Of a stretch of DNA of 64,000 nt, positions 44,111-54,949 are shown piece by piece. A program made the position numbers and the translations under genes. Source of the stretch: Dichetophora obliterata (lineage: Eukaryota > Arthropoda > Insecta > Diptera > Sciomyzidae); contig OY986437.1 of the NCBI GenBank assembly GCA_963920525.1, positions 27,344,863-27,408,862 of the forward strand. Direction: 5' to 3'. The notes below the pieces were generated by a model. It was not told the DNA's origin and made no database searches. It saw nothing but the letters and a program-made list of their open reading frames with translations. The number at the start of each line of letters is the position of its first letter. Within the stretch, counting starts at the first letter, position 1.

Positions 44111-47100
44111 CGATACTCCCAACGTATAAGTTGGTAACTCGAAAATCGTAGTTTTGAGTTATCACCATTTAAGTGTTATTTTCGTTATAAAAATAAAACC
44201 AAAATCAAATTTTCCATACAGGTTTCTGCTTATTGTAGAAGAAATGAATGTCTGTCTACTATTAAATCACTGTATTTCCTAAAAACATATTTTATGAGAT
44301 ATTTAGAATTTAAACTTGTTACTTGGACAAAATAAATGCATGAAAGTTGTTCCTTAAGTAACCAACTTGTCTTCTGCAACATTATTATTTTTGTGGTTGC
44401 ATGTTCAGATACAAACATTTTAAAAGATTTTTTTTAAATTAAATGTTTGGTATTAAGACTTACAAACATATTGCATGGAAAAAAAAGCTATCAGTGATTT
44501 GTAACTGAGTTTACAATTATATGGAATGAACTTATAGAAAAACAGAAAACCTCACCTTTAAACAAAATAATTAAACAAACAAATAATTAAAATAAACAAA
44601 TATTTATTTAAAAATAGAACTTAAAAAATCACATTATTCATTGGAAAACATTAAAAAAAATCACATTATTCATTGTAAAACATTAAAATAGAAAAATAAA
44701 CAAAAATTTTTGCTTAAAAAGAATCCTCGTCATTGTTTTCGGAACTGCTAGACTCCATGTTTTCACCCTTAAGATTTTTATAAAATCCATGGTATAGTTT
44801 TGGAATATAATTTCCTTCGCATAGGCTAACTAAATCTTTTTTCTTTTTTTTCGGATATTGATAAAGGACTATTGAAAAGCTTTGGAACATATGTATTGTA
44901 TGGATTTTCAACAATTTTTGTTCTTCCACGTTTGATAGTGGATTTTGGTGGCTCATAAAGTTTGTACTCTTGGTAATCTTTTTCGCGGAAGTCATATTTA
45001 AGTAACATTATAAAGGGATTATTTTTATTAAAACGTATCTCTCTTATCTTACTTATATATATTTTTGGTGTCTTATTAAAATTTATCTTTTTAGAAAATT
45101 CTTCGAAATTCTGAAAGTCGTCAATAACCATTTCAATTGCCTTGTAAGGCTTACCAGAAACCTTGGCGTTGCGAATTATTGAGTACCATTGCATCGGAAC
45201 AAACACAGTTTTTCCCTTTTTTGCTCTTTCAATGGTGGCATGTACGCTGTCACCTTCGTTCTGGGTGTGCCCTTTTTCAAGAAAACGGTGTTGTACTGAC
45301 ACTGAATATTTATATGAAATCCACGAATAAAAACAGAAAACTATTTTATTACGATTTTGCCCAGGACAGTTGTCGGACCAAAATCTAAAATCCTTGCATA
45401 AATTTGCTTTTTCTTTTATAAAGTCATGAAGGCAGCTTACTACTTCATTTGCTCCCTTTTTAGCAATCGATTCATCCCATAAATAGCAAAAAGCCTCCTT
45501 TTCGCTCATATCGAAAACTGTAAAATTAAATGCTGCAAATTTTCTTTTATAATATAAAGCACTGACATCAGCATTAGGGCAAGTTAAAATTTTTTGGAAG
45601 TCGTAACATGCACATACAACTCTTCCATTACTCTCCACAGCACATTTCTTGTCATCATCTTTAAGTTTTCGTGCTTCGTCTTTGAAAAATAAGTGGAGAT
45701 CCTGCTCCTCCTTAGCATTTGCTTTTTCCACCTCATTCAAATTTTCAAAAGAAGTGCATGTGTTACACTGGTCCGCTTTTGGCGAAAAGAACGAAATGTT
45801 AAACTCGGTATTAAAAATATCTCGATATTGCCGAAGAGTTGCCTTTTGTAACTCTGCATTTTCAAAGCATTTTTCCTCGTACAACCTGTACATTTTAGCA
45901 CAGTTTAAGCCTTCTGCGTTGATGTATAATTTAGACGACCGCTTTCGAGTGTAATGCGACTCTACTTGTGGAAACGATTTGATGTGCTCTATAACATTTT
46001 GTTTTATTTTTTGTGACAGTTCATTCACTGTTCTTTTAATTTTCCTCTCATATCTGGTGACAAATACCCAAAGTCTTTATTTGTTTTGGATTGTGCTGTG
46101 TCTACCCATTTCCACGTAATTCCGAGTGTATCAAGAAACATTTTTGAACAAACCTCTTGATCTTTACCTGAGGAATCTAAAGGTAGAAAATATTTCCTTG
46201 AACATGTTCGCCGTTGGTAAACTTGGCCTAGTTTCATTGATTTTTTGTCAATGGATTTTGAATGTTTTGAAATAAAATTCCATTGTCCTTGTTTGTCGCC
46301 AATTTTCCAAAAATTTTCAAACAAAAACCGACGTTTGGCGTTTGAAAAAAAGCTGCTACATTTTTTTCGGCACTGCTCACCACATCCAATCTTGAGCTTT
46401 TTTGGCTCTACAAGGTTACCTTTTGCATTCACGTAACTCTCACCTGTATTGCACAGTTGCTTAGCTATATTGCGATTCCACTCCTTCGGGAAAGCTAGTC
46501 TCTTCTTTCCTACATTTTTTTTACATGATGCTGCTCGAGTTTTTGGAGTAATTGGACTGAACTCCGGGCTTAACTTATCATCACTTTCAGTTAGATCCAC
46601 GGAATCCCCTGCAACAGATGGCTCATAGCTAGAATCGTCGTTTGTGTCAAAGTCTATATATATCAAAAATGTTAGTCCCATTAAAGAAAATTTTCCATCG
46701 ATGCTTTATCTTACCACTTGCCGAATAAATGTTTGAGTTTCCTGCTGCATCCGAGTTTGTAAGCGACGCAATTGGTTCCATTAAATCACCGTTATCCTCT
46801 TCTTTTACTAATTGTGTACCTGGCAATAAGTTAACAACTTTGGAGACACTTGAGTCGGCTGTAAAATCACATTCTTTTGAAGTTATTTTATTTGTGTCTC
46901 TGTCATAGCCTATTCAATTTATTAATTGTTATTGAAAAATATTAGTGAAATAAAACCAAATTACTTTTTTTTTGCGAAGCCATTGCCAGCATTTTCTTTG
47001 CAATCGACATTATTCACATTGATGGTGGACACTTTGATTCAAAAGTCAACAACTGATAACAAATGTCAATTTTCCCGCCAAGCAAACCCAGTAAAAAAAA

Positions 47101-47557
47101 CGCAATACCGCAAACCCAGTAAACAAAATTCCATGAAAAATGTTGGCAACTGTATTTGCTAACATGAATTAAGCAAAATATTTCAGCATTAGGTTGGTAT
47201 TTATGACTTCCAACCATAGTTTTTTTCAGGAAAAATCGCCTATAACTTTGTACATGAAGTTGCCAACGCAAACTGTTTTTTTTCCCCCATGCATAAGTTG
47301 GTAAATAAAATAATCAACAGAAAGAAATAAAACTGTTTTTGCAATATATTTTTAACTGCAGGTGCCAAGTTTTTGCATGAAGACCTCACACAAATATACC
47401 AAAGTTGTAACATTTAAAATAGCAGTCAATCCCTCAAATTTTTAGCTACAGATTCAAAAAATTGCCCGCACATGGAATCCAATGTGGAGATACAGATAAA
47501 CACTGTCCCTTTTAAAGTTGGTATCTCGAGCTATCAGCGTATACGTTGGGAGTATCG
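44111..47557 (-). mobile_element. 3.4 kb TIR transposon with DUF7869-like transposase, ATAT duplication
   Basis: Both ends begin with the 18 bp CGATACTCCCAACGTATA (right end inverted, to 47557). ATAT lies on each side (44107-44110, 47558-47561). Because ATAT is its own complement this could have been part of the TIR, but family C copy 1 shows the same site with a single ATAT, so it is a true 4 bp duplication. 'ATAAGTTGGTAA' occurs in the left end (44126-44137) and again near 47292, a possible transposase-binding repeat. One three-exon gene fills the interior. Superfamily unassigned. Confidence 0.9.
44714..47010 (-). pseudogene. Three-exon DUF7869-like transposase gene with two frameshifts
   Basis: Exon 1 is 47010-46965 (MSIAKKMLAMASQKK), exon 2 46909-46715, and exon 3 from 46653 on. 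Introns 46964-46910 (55 bp) and 46714-46654 (61 bp) have gt...ag ends and fit the frame at both joins. The N-terminus is acidic/polar. A cysteine cluster (IGCGEQCRKKCSSFF) and HYTRKRSSKLYI follow. Then comes a domain of the kind I know from arthropod DUF7869 proteins: CNTCTSFENL, FTVFDMSEKEAFCYLWDE, RFWSDNCPGQNRNK, FLEKGHTQNEGDSVHATIE. The acidic D/E residues in these motifs are candidate catalytic residues of an RNase H-like fold. The frame slips at ~46035-46045 (A-rich GGAAAATTAAAAG) and again in the A run near 44840-44855; the C-terminus NYIPKLYHGFYKNL follows in another frame. Otherwise it is intact, so it decayed recently or contains base-call errors. Confidence 0.82.
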
Positions 47558-47839
47558 ATATACATTGAAAGAAAAAATTAAATATCCTTTTTGAGGATTA
47601 TCTTTCATACAATAGTGCTCCCTGTATTTTATTTTTATATCAACAATATTCAATTTACATGTAATAGCATAGTTTGGTGTAATTACAAAATAAAAATGCT
47701 ATCTGAATAAAAAATATTTTAACACTAATATTTTTTGTATAGGTTTTCGCTTCTGTCGGCAGTCCTCTCACTGCTATACTTTATTTTCTCCAAAGTTATC
47801 TTATTTTGCCCTAGACTTCTGGTAACCCTACTTCTGCTT

Positions 47840-48492
47840 AAAACAATTTTTTTGCAATGCGTCAACAAATTGATTTCCTGCTGTTCTGCAGAATTTTAAT
47901 TTTTAAGTCGTAGTAGCAGCAGTAACAATCGGCGAAGTGGGGTGCATTTATTATCAAAAAACAAAGTATGCAGTTATCTTATTCCACCAGGTCTACAACC
48001 TCCAATATGTCTTATACCAAGTTTTTCTTTACTGTTACACCGTGTATTTTTATACGCTGAGAAAACAAAAAATCAAAAACCCACATTTTAAAACGTTTAG
48101 TAAAATCAATATTTTTAAAAATGTTTTACGCCATACAAAAATGAAAACCCACATTTTTAAAAGGAAAACGGAACTGCGAATGTTTTACTTTGATATCGTA
48201 GTGTAAAATGAATATTTTTAAAAACATATAAAAATGAAAACACATATTTTTAAATAAAAAATTAAATTAAAATGATTTTAAAACAACTACCAATGTTTTT
48301 AAAACTACTGTAGCAGAGTACAATTATTTTTTTATGGAAAACATTTTCCGCTATATAAAAATAAAAACTATAAAAAATGAAAATAATGAAAGAGAAATAA
48401 GGCAGATATTAAAAAAAAAATTAATAATATCTAGAAAATGCTATTTTTTTATAGACACTGGGATACAGATTCTTAATCTAAAAAATTTGAGC
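47840..48492. other. AT-rich spacer
   Basis: A/T-rich repeats such as 'cacatttttaaa' and 'aaaatgaaaac' recur between 48060 and 48260. No coding sense is visible. Confidence 0.4.
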
Positions 48493-48500
48493 GAGGTGGA

Positions 48501-51500
48501 CAGGTTGCCAACTCATACCATTTGGCCCGGAGACTCCGGTTTTGAAGGGTCCTCACAGATTTTCTCCGCCTTTTGCACTTTAAGAATTTTTTTAATAAAC
48601 AAATTACAATTATATAAAAATGTAATATAAAATTATTTTCTTCAAAAATTTCTTTGAAACTAAAGTCCGTATGCACTCAAGCTCTTTAAAAGCATGACAA
48701 CGAAAAATTATTCTTAATGATGTAGTCGGAGTTTATAAAAAAAGGTTAGTGTATTTTAAAAAAATTTAACAAATTTGAGGAAAGCTCTCAAAAAGGAATT
48801 TCTATGGAAATTCCAAATTATTTATATATTGTGAAGCACGAACTCACACTCGAACGTGTATAAGAGGTCTCGAAAATTACACAGTGCGACAGCCAAAACG
48901 TGAGTAAGAAACCGACAAATGTGTTCAATTATTTCCGGACTCCTTATCACGAATCTGGCACCCAAATTTTTCCATCACATCAGGATTTTGAGAAAACCGT
49001 GATTGAAGGTCAACAAATTCTACTAAGAGAAATCAACTTGAATCGTCAAAACTAAAAGTGGTACTTGATTTTTGTATATGGCAAATATGTTTGCTAAAAG
49101 TTGATAAAAAATTGTCTTAAATACTTCCATCCCCCCACCCACTTTTTTAACCTTATTTTTACGTTTTTCAAAATGAATTTATTTTAGCATAGCTGTATTC
49201 TGCAAACCATTGAGATATGTAATATTACGTGTTGGCAAAAAATCATCCCCTTAAAAAAACATATAGGGTCTTCCAACAACAAAATTACCCTAGATCCACT
49301 ATATCAAAATAACTCACCCCCAAAAGGCAAAATTAATTCTTTTTCACTTATATGATGTAAACTGTTGAAATATGGACTCAAAAGTTGCATAGGGTTGTCA
49401 AGATCTCCCAAAAAAATTTTAGGAAAAAAGAACATGTCTCCCTCTACTGCAAGAACAAAGTTGTTTTTTGAGAAAAACAGGTAAAAATATAGATATCAAA
49501 ATGCTTAGATTTTTGTAAGAAAAACTACATATGTCTTAAAGTAAAAGTAAATACAGACTTTAACTAAAAATATTTTGCCAAACACGATGCCTTTCTTAAT
49601 TTTTACCCAGAGTGTAAGTTGTGAAGGATATTCGAATCTAAAGGTACTCCCGAGATAGCTCAGAACTTTTGATTGTTGTCTGATTGTCTAAATTTTGGTG
49701 GTATTGATTAAAGTATTTACATTTTCCTTAAATTTGGCGAATTAAAAATTTGCATATTTTTGCATATGCATTTTCTTGTTTCTGAGAAATGTATGCTTTA
49801 CTGCAATTTTTCAACTTTTCCGAAAACATGAATATAAGGTGTTATATATCGACACCAGAAGTGGTACCGAAGGTAATTTTCTCAATTTTGATTCTTCAAA
49901 TATTTCTGAAAAACACCCTTTCCAAGAGTATCTATTAAAAACATCAGGATAAAGACCACCTTTTTTTCTATTTTGATAACTTGAAAAAAATGTTACTTTC
50001 TAGCATGAAATTTATTATTTCCTCAAAACACCTTACCTCAGCATTGACAAATATGTTATACTAAAATTTCGGGCTTCTGAATTAGTCATTCGATAAGTCT
50101 CGATTGACTTATTGTTTTTAAGAAGTGGTTAAAAGAAATAATTACCATAAAGGAGATATGAACATAATAGTTAAATTTCATGCAAGGAAATATTTTTATT
50201 TAGATATAAAAATAGGAAAAATATTTTTGGCCTTTTCCTGGTGTTTTAAATAAATATTTTAAGACAGGGTTTCTTTGAAAAACATTTGAAAAATCCAAAT
50301 TGAGAAAATTATTTTCGGTACCACTTCTGATGCCCGAGATATAACACCTTATATTAATATTTTTGGAAAAGTTAAATAATTGCGATCAAGTATACATTTC
50401 TCAAAAACAAGAAAATACATATGCGAAAAATATGCAAATTATTAATTCGCCAAATTTAAGGAAAACGTTGACACTATAAGCAATACAACAAAAATTTAGA
50501 AAATTAGATAACAATCAAAATAATTGTGCTATCTCGAGTGTACCTTTAGATTCGAATATCCTTCTCACAGGAGACTGTGGGTGAAAAACGAGGAGTGGCA
50601 AGATATTGTTAGTGAAAGTTTGTATTTACTTTTACTTTTAGACTTTAAGACTTTTACTTTTCTTACAAAAATCTAAGCATATTGAGATCTATATTTTAAC
50701 CGGTTTTTCTCAAAAAACAACTTTGTTCTTGCGGTAGAGGGAGACATGTTGTTTTTTTCCTAAATTTTTTTTGGGAGATCTTGACAACCCTATGCAACTT
50801 TTGAGACCTCTTTGAATGTGAAATTCGAGAAAGAAATCTAAATTCGATACGCCTTATTGTCTATATCTCAATAGTTTGAATTAATTTTGCATTTTGGGAG
50901 ACTATAGTTTGGATATGGTGGATCTAGGGTAATTTTTTTGTTGGAAGATCTTACAAGTTTTTTAATAGGGATGATTTTTTGCCAACACATAATATTACAT
51001 TTCTCAATGGTTTGCAGAAAACAGCTATGCTAAAATAAATTATTTTCGATAAACGTAAAAATAAGGGTAAAAAGGGGGTGGGGGATAGAAGTATGAAAAA
51101 CAATTTTTTATCAACTTATAACAAACGTCTTTGCCATATTCAAAAATCGCGTACCACTTTTAGTTTTGACGATTCAAGTTGATTTCCCTTAGGAGAATTT
51201 TTTGACCTTGAATCACGGTTTTCTCAAAATCCTGATGTGATGGAAAAATTTGGGTGCCAGATTCGTGATTACTCACAAAAATAAAGGCTCTTTGTGGTGC
51301 ACTGTGTTATTAATGTTGAATAAAATGTTGACGAACTTTTTGATAAAGTTAACTATATCAATAAACCCTTGCCAACATTAAAGAAAACCATTTCATCGGT
51401 AGCTGATATTTGGATAGCAATTTTAAAAACCAATTAAAAACTAGAAATTAAACAACTTGGTATGAAAGTGTTCGGCATACCAATAAGCAACGCATTCATT

Positions 51501-51895
51501 GATCGTTTATTATAATTGAGTCTGTATGAAGAGCCGACAGAAACAACATGAGCACTTGTTTGGTAAAAGAATAAATAAATAAAGAACGAATAAATTTTTA
51601 TTTTGATTGACAACACTCGGATCAGCAAGAACTTGTTAAAAGCTCAAAATCGCAACTCAAATATAATTTTTAAAATGTGTTATATTGACTCAGATTTAGT
51701 CTTTTTTTTAAATATACAAATTGTTATGCACTTTTTGTTAAAACAATAAATTATAAGATTGTTTATTATATTTACATCTAAAAAATAAAATTTTTATTCT
51801 AAAACATATATAAAAAATAATTAATTTGAGAAAATGAAAAAAAAATTATGCTAGAAAAGCTCCGGGCGGGGAGCTTCCAGTAGTTGGCAACCCTG
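48501..51895. mobile_element. hAT-type element, 8 bp target duplication, carrying a palindrome
   Basis: The left end is CAGGTTGCCAACT, and the right end reads CAGGGTTGCCAACT when inverted (ending at 51895). GAGGTGGA is duplicated at 48493-48500 and 51896-51903. GC-rich inverted words (CCGGAGACTCCGG on the left, GCTCCGGGCGGGGAGC on the right) lie ~20 bp inside both ends. No hAT transposase is present. Most of the element is the 2.3 kb palindromic insert 48947-51268. Confidence 0.92.
48947..51268. mobile_element. 2.3 kb palindromic element, ~1.1 kb arms, TTA-flanked
   Basis: TCACGAATCTGGCACCC at 48947 is matched in inverse ending at 51268. The arms then mirror each other for about 1.1 kb each (left to ~50024, right from ~50173) with scattered substitutions and small gaps, leaving only ~150 bp of loop. 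TTA flanks both sides (48944-48946, 51269-51271). Arm landmarks include 'cctgatgtgatggaaaaat', 'gggagatcttgacaaccct' and 'ggtaccacttct' paired with their inverses. There is no gene. A transcript of either strand would fold into a very long hairpin. Confidence 0.93.
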
Positions 51896-51903
51896 GAGGT
51901 GGA

Positions 51904-53532
51904 TATAGTTGATGATAAGATAAATTATATAAAACTGTAATTTTTAAAATCAATAAAACTTTTTTAATTCATAAAAATATGGGAAATGGGAATTTTCGGA
52001 AATTTTTTGAATTAATGGGAAATAATAAAAATTTTCGTTTTAAAATGAAAATAATCGTTTACAATTGCATTTTAAAATGTTTATTGTTAAAAATCAAATG
52101 AACATTTTAGAATCTCATTTTAAAATTTTCGTTTTTAAAATGAAAATAAACGTTATACTATATCATTTAAAAATATTCAAATTTAAAATTAAAATAAAAA
52201 TTTGGCTTAAACGTTTTTGGCACTTTTCTGCCTCTTTTGAAAATGTTGTTTTCTCTGTGTACAGAAAAATTTTTTCGCATGAATTTTAAACCGTGTGTTA
52301 AGACCTCTTACACATTTACCGTTGTTATTGATGCCGTCAATTTTTGCCGTCAAAAATGGTTTTCATTTTTAGTTTAACAGACATCAAATGTAAGTTAATA
52401 AAAAACATATATTGTTTAGTATAGATTAAACATAGGTTCTAGAAAAGCGAATTTAAGCATACATGTTCTTTTTATTGTTAAAATATACAATAAAAAAAAA
52501 TCCTGAAATTACAACCTTCTGCCATTTATATTGCCGCAAAAAAAGGCAAAATTAAAGTGAGAACATTTTTTTCACTCGCTACAGTAGATTGCCCCCTTAA
52601 ATGGGTTTTGGAAATTATTTAACAAATCTGGCACCTCTCGTATAAGTCACGAATGCGGTCTAGCATGTTGAATTTTTTGCACGCACTGTCCGGCGTCTTC
52701 TGGTACTTCTATTGCTGCTGCAGAATCGTAACCGCTTCAAATTCGAACAATTGTTTAACAAATTTTTAGTTATTTTTTTTCGTTTTCTTTTTTTGGTCTG
52801 TTTTCGATTTCTTTTTTGTTTATTTTTTTTTGTTTTGATTTTGATCAACACTGTTTCACTGACGCCTTGTAAGCGTATCGCACTTAACCGCAACTTCTGT
52901 AGCGTACCGCTGCAAGCCAAAGAGTAGACAGAGTACAACAAACTTAACCGTCGCGAGTTAGCTGGTTTAAGCATCGATTTCAAACGTAAGCAAAGTTTAT
53001 ATTTTTACGATTTTTCTTTATTTGTTTTTTATTTTTGTTTTTATACTACTGCTTTTATTTTGTTTGAGGCATGTTTTGCATTCGAGTTCGAATTCGTTAA
53101 CTTGTTAAGTCGCCAAAAGCAGCAACAAAAACAAACAAAACAAAAAAAAAACACATCAAAAAGCAAATGATAACAAATCCACGAGACTGAAAAGAGTCTA
53201 TTTGGCTGCTTTTGGCTGTAGTTGTTGTAATATTTTTTATTAATTGGTTTTGATCGTTGGTCTGTTACATTTGTTGTTTTACCTTTGCTTATTTTTAGTA
53301 CAACACGATTTTTTTTGTGTGTATTTTGTACAATATTTTGTGCTTGAAACATTTGAGCTTGTTGTTGTAATTTTGCACCTGTAGCTACTTGAGTGCCTCT
53401 GCTCTTTTAATCTCTTTACAAACAGGGCTGGACAAAAATATTTAGGAGTATGCAGCAACTCTGGCGTAGGCCGCACAGTGAATATTCGTAGACTCAAAGG
53501 AAAGGGCGAATTAGGAAAAAAAACCAAACTTA
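51904..53532. other. Unassigned region with A/T and CAA-rich tracts
   Basis: 52585-52600 is TAGATTGCCCCCTTAA, the inverse of the end of repeat family B. 52640-53000 is less AT-rich and ends in 'aaacgtaagca', a donor-like sequence. 53110-53170 is CAA/AAAC-rich, as often seen in fly 5' untranslated regions. The Lys/Arg-rich and Phe/Leu-rich frames here come from the homopolymer runs. I cannot support a gene. Confidence 0.4.
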
Positions 53533-53796
53533 ACCCTCGAGAAGGCGCGCTATGAGCATTTAGCTCACGCAATTTTTAAATGGATAAAATTCATATTTTT
53601 TATTAATATTTTTGCACGCATTATGTTGAGTATCTTTGGTAACGGTTGCTCTCCGAGTCTTGGCAAGCTTTTGCTGAGGTCAGTGCACTGTCGGAGCTGT
53701 AGGTAAGCGGTTTAAAAATTACAGTAATTCCTCAATAAACACAATGCTCACGCGCGACAATACACGCTACTCTGCGAGGCGCGCCTTCTCCAGGGT
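53533..53796. mobile_element. 264 bp MITE-like inverted repeat
   Basis: The left end ACCCTCGAGAAGGCGCGC is matched in inverse by GCGCGCCTTCTCCAGGGT (one mismatch). The interior is relatively GC-rich. No clean target duplication is visible (TTA / GAA). Confidence 0.7.
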
Positions 53797-54214
53797 GAAA
53801 AAATGTGTATTGTACTTGGTTTTCACTATGTCATTTTTATGACGACACAAAATTTGATCACCTGAAATATCAGCTTAATAAAACTCTAGAACAATTTCTG
53901 CATAGCTCCATTTAATAATTTATTTGTTTTTAATTTTTCAAGATTGTCAAATGTAGAAAAAATATCAACATGTGGTTATTTTCAATTTGATTGACAACAA
54001 CTGACCAATGAAAATGACCACTGAAAATGCGGTTCAAGCCCACAAAAATAGCGTTTTTTAAAATTGCTGTAGCTCAGTCGTTTTTCTATTAGTCAACTTT
54101 GGGTTATTTTTACGTGAAAGTAGACGTAATTTTCTAACTTCTTCCGTACTTTTTTATGTTTCGATGTTTTTTATCCTCCCCTCCCAGAGCGATGAAAATG
54201 GGTACGTAAAAATG

Positions 54215-54510
54215 AGAAGGCAAACGGGGTGTCATTTTTCTCGAGAACCAGAAGTCGGATGAAAATGCTGTGGGCTGCGTTTTGCAGGTAATCACGTCAG
54301 GCAGATCCTGAATATTTCCAAAATATAAAAAATTGACAAAATGGCGCGAATTTTTCAAAAGAGTTCAAAAATTAGCTGTTTTTTAGGGTTTTTGTTCCAC
54401 CCCTCCCCAGGTAGTAAAGTTATCCCCATTATCCTAGTTCAGGACAAGATGACGACTTCATCCGACGGTTCATACGACTTCTGGTTCTCGAGAAAAACGA
54501 CACCCCAGTT
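54215..54510. repeat. Inverted repeat around GGGGTGTC...CTCGAGAACCAGAAG
   Basis: GGGGTGTCATTTTTCTCGAG at 54219-54238, continuing into 'aaccagaagtcg', is mirrored at 54475-54506 ('cgacttctggttctcgagaaa', then GACACCCC). The ~230 bp loop carries 'ccacccctcccca'. It is possibly a small element lying next to the fold-back that starts at 54570. Confidence 0.65.
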
Positions 54511-54949
54511 TGAAAAAAGTGATTTCGAGAAAACGCATTTAAAGTTTTATTACTGCACCTCGGCGCGAGTGTATATATACATTAGAGTGGCCCCCATTTT
54601 CAAAAGTTCTATTTATGTTGACGGCATAGGCTTAAAATACTTGATTTGGTATAAAACTAAATTCTGGAAAGTTTCGTGCCGATTGATGAACGTTTAGAAC
54701 TCGCTCAAGAGCCCGAAAGTTGGAGAATCGTTTTGTATGGGCTTTTCTTGGTATTTACTCAAAGAAGTAAGTATAACAATTCTTGATGTAAATTTTTAAA
54801 AAAACTTGGTACGCTCTTCGTTTTTTATTTAAAAGCTTTTGAAAATGAGGTATGAAATGTAAAAAATCGGATGAAAATTACCCAAGTTGTGATATTTTAC
54901 TTTTCGAAAAAAATTCCATTTACTTTCTTGTTGTTATCAAAAGGTTTCG

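Larger units (their letters stand above)
43925..47605 (-). mobile_element. MITE family C, copy 2, interrupted by a transposon
   Basis: Read on the minus strand, 47605-47558 followed by 44110-43925 match family C copy 1 (42568-42780) in order: 'ttcaatgtatat', 'atgtagagct', the T-rich stretch, 'tgaagtctcgtttaatgcct', 'catagcaagcaaagtgc', 'gattcggttcatcc'. The break falls in the ATAT of the end repeat, where the transposon 44111-47557 sits. Confidence 0.85.
40795..47830. mobile_element. hAT-type composite element, 8 bp target duplication
   Basis: Ends are TAGCGTTGCCA and the inverse of TAGGGTTACCA, degenerate relatives of the CAGGGTTGCCA end seen at 48501. CTTCTGCT is duplicated at 40787-40794 and 47831-47838. 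The 7 kb interior is AT-rich and contains other elements, notably the transposon at 44111-47557. No hAT transposase is recognisable. Size and degeneracy suggest an old element enlarged by later insertions. Confidence 0.75.
40771..47938. repeat. Outer inverted repeat around the 40.8-47.8 kb nest
   Basis: ACTTCACCGATTGTTACTTC at 40771-40790 is matched in inverse by 47919-47938 (one or two differences). The hAT-type element (40795-47830) was inserted between or just inside these arms, so they are the oldest layer of the nest. No target duplication is identified for this layer. Confidence 0.65.

Noticed and set aside
52660..52983. Lys/Arg-rich and Phe/Leu-rich frames on opposite strands
   Set aside because: They are products of A/T homopolymer runs, mutually antisense, without motifs.
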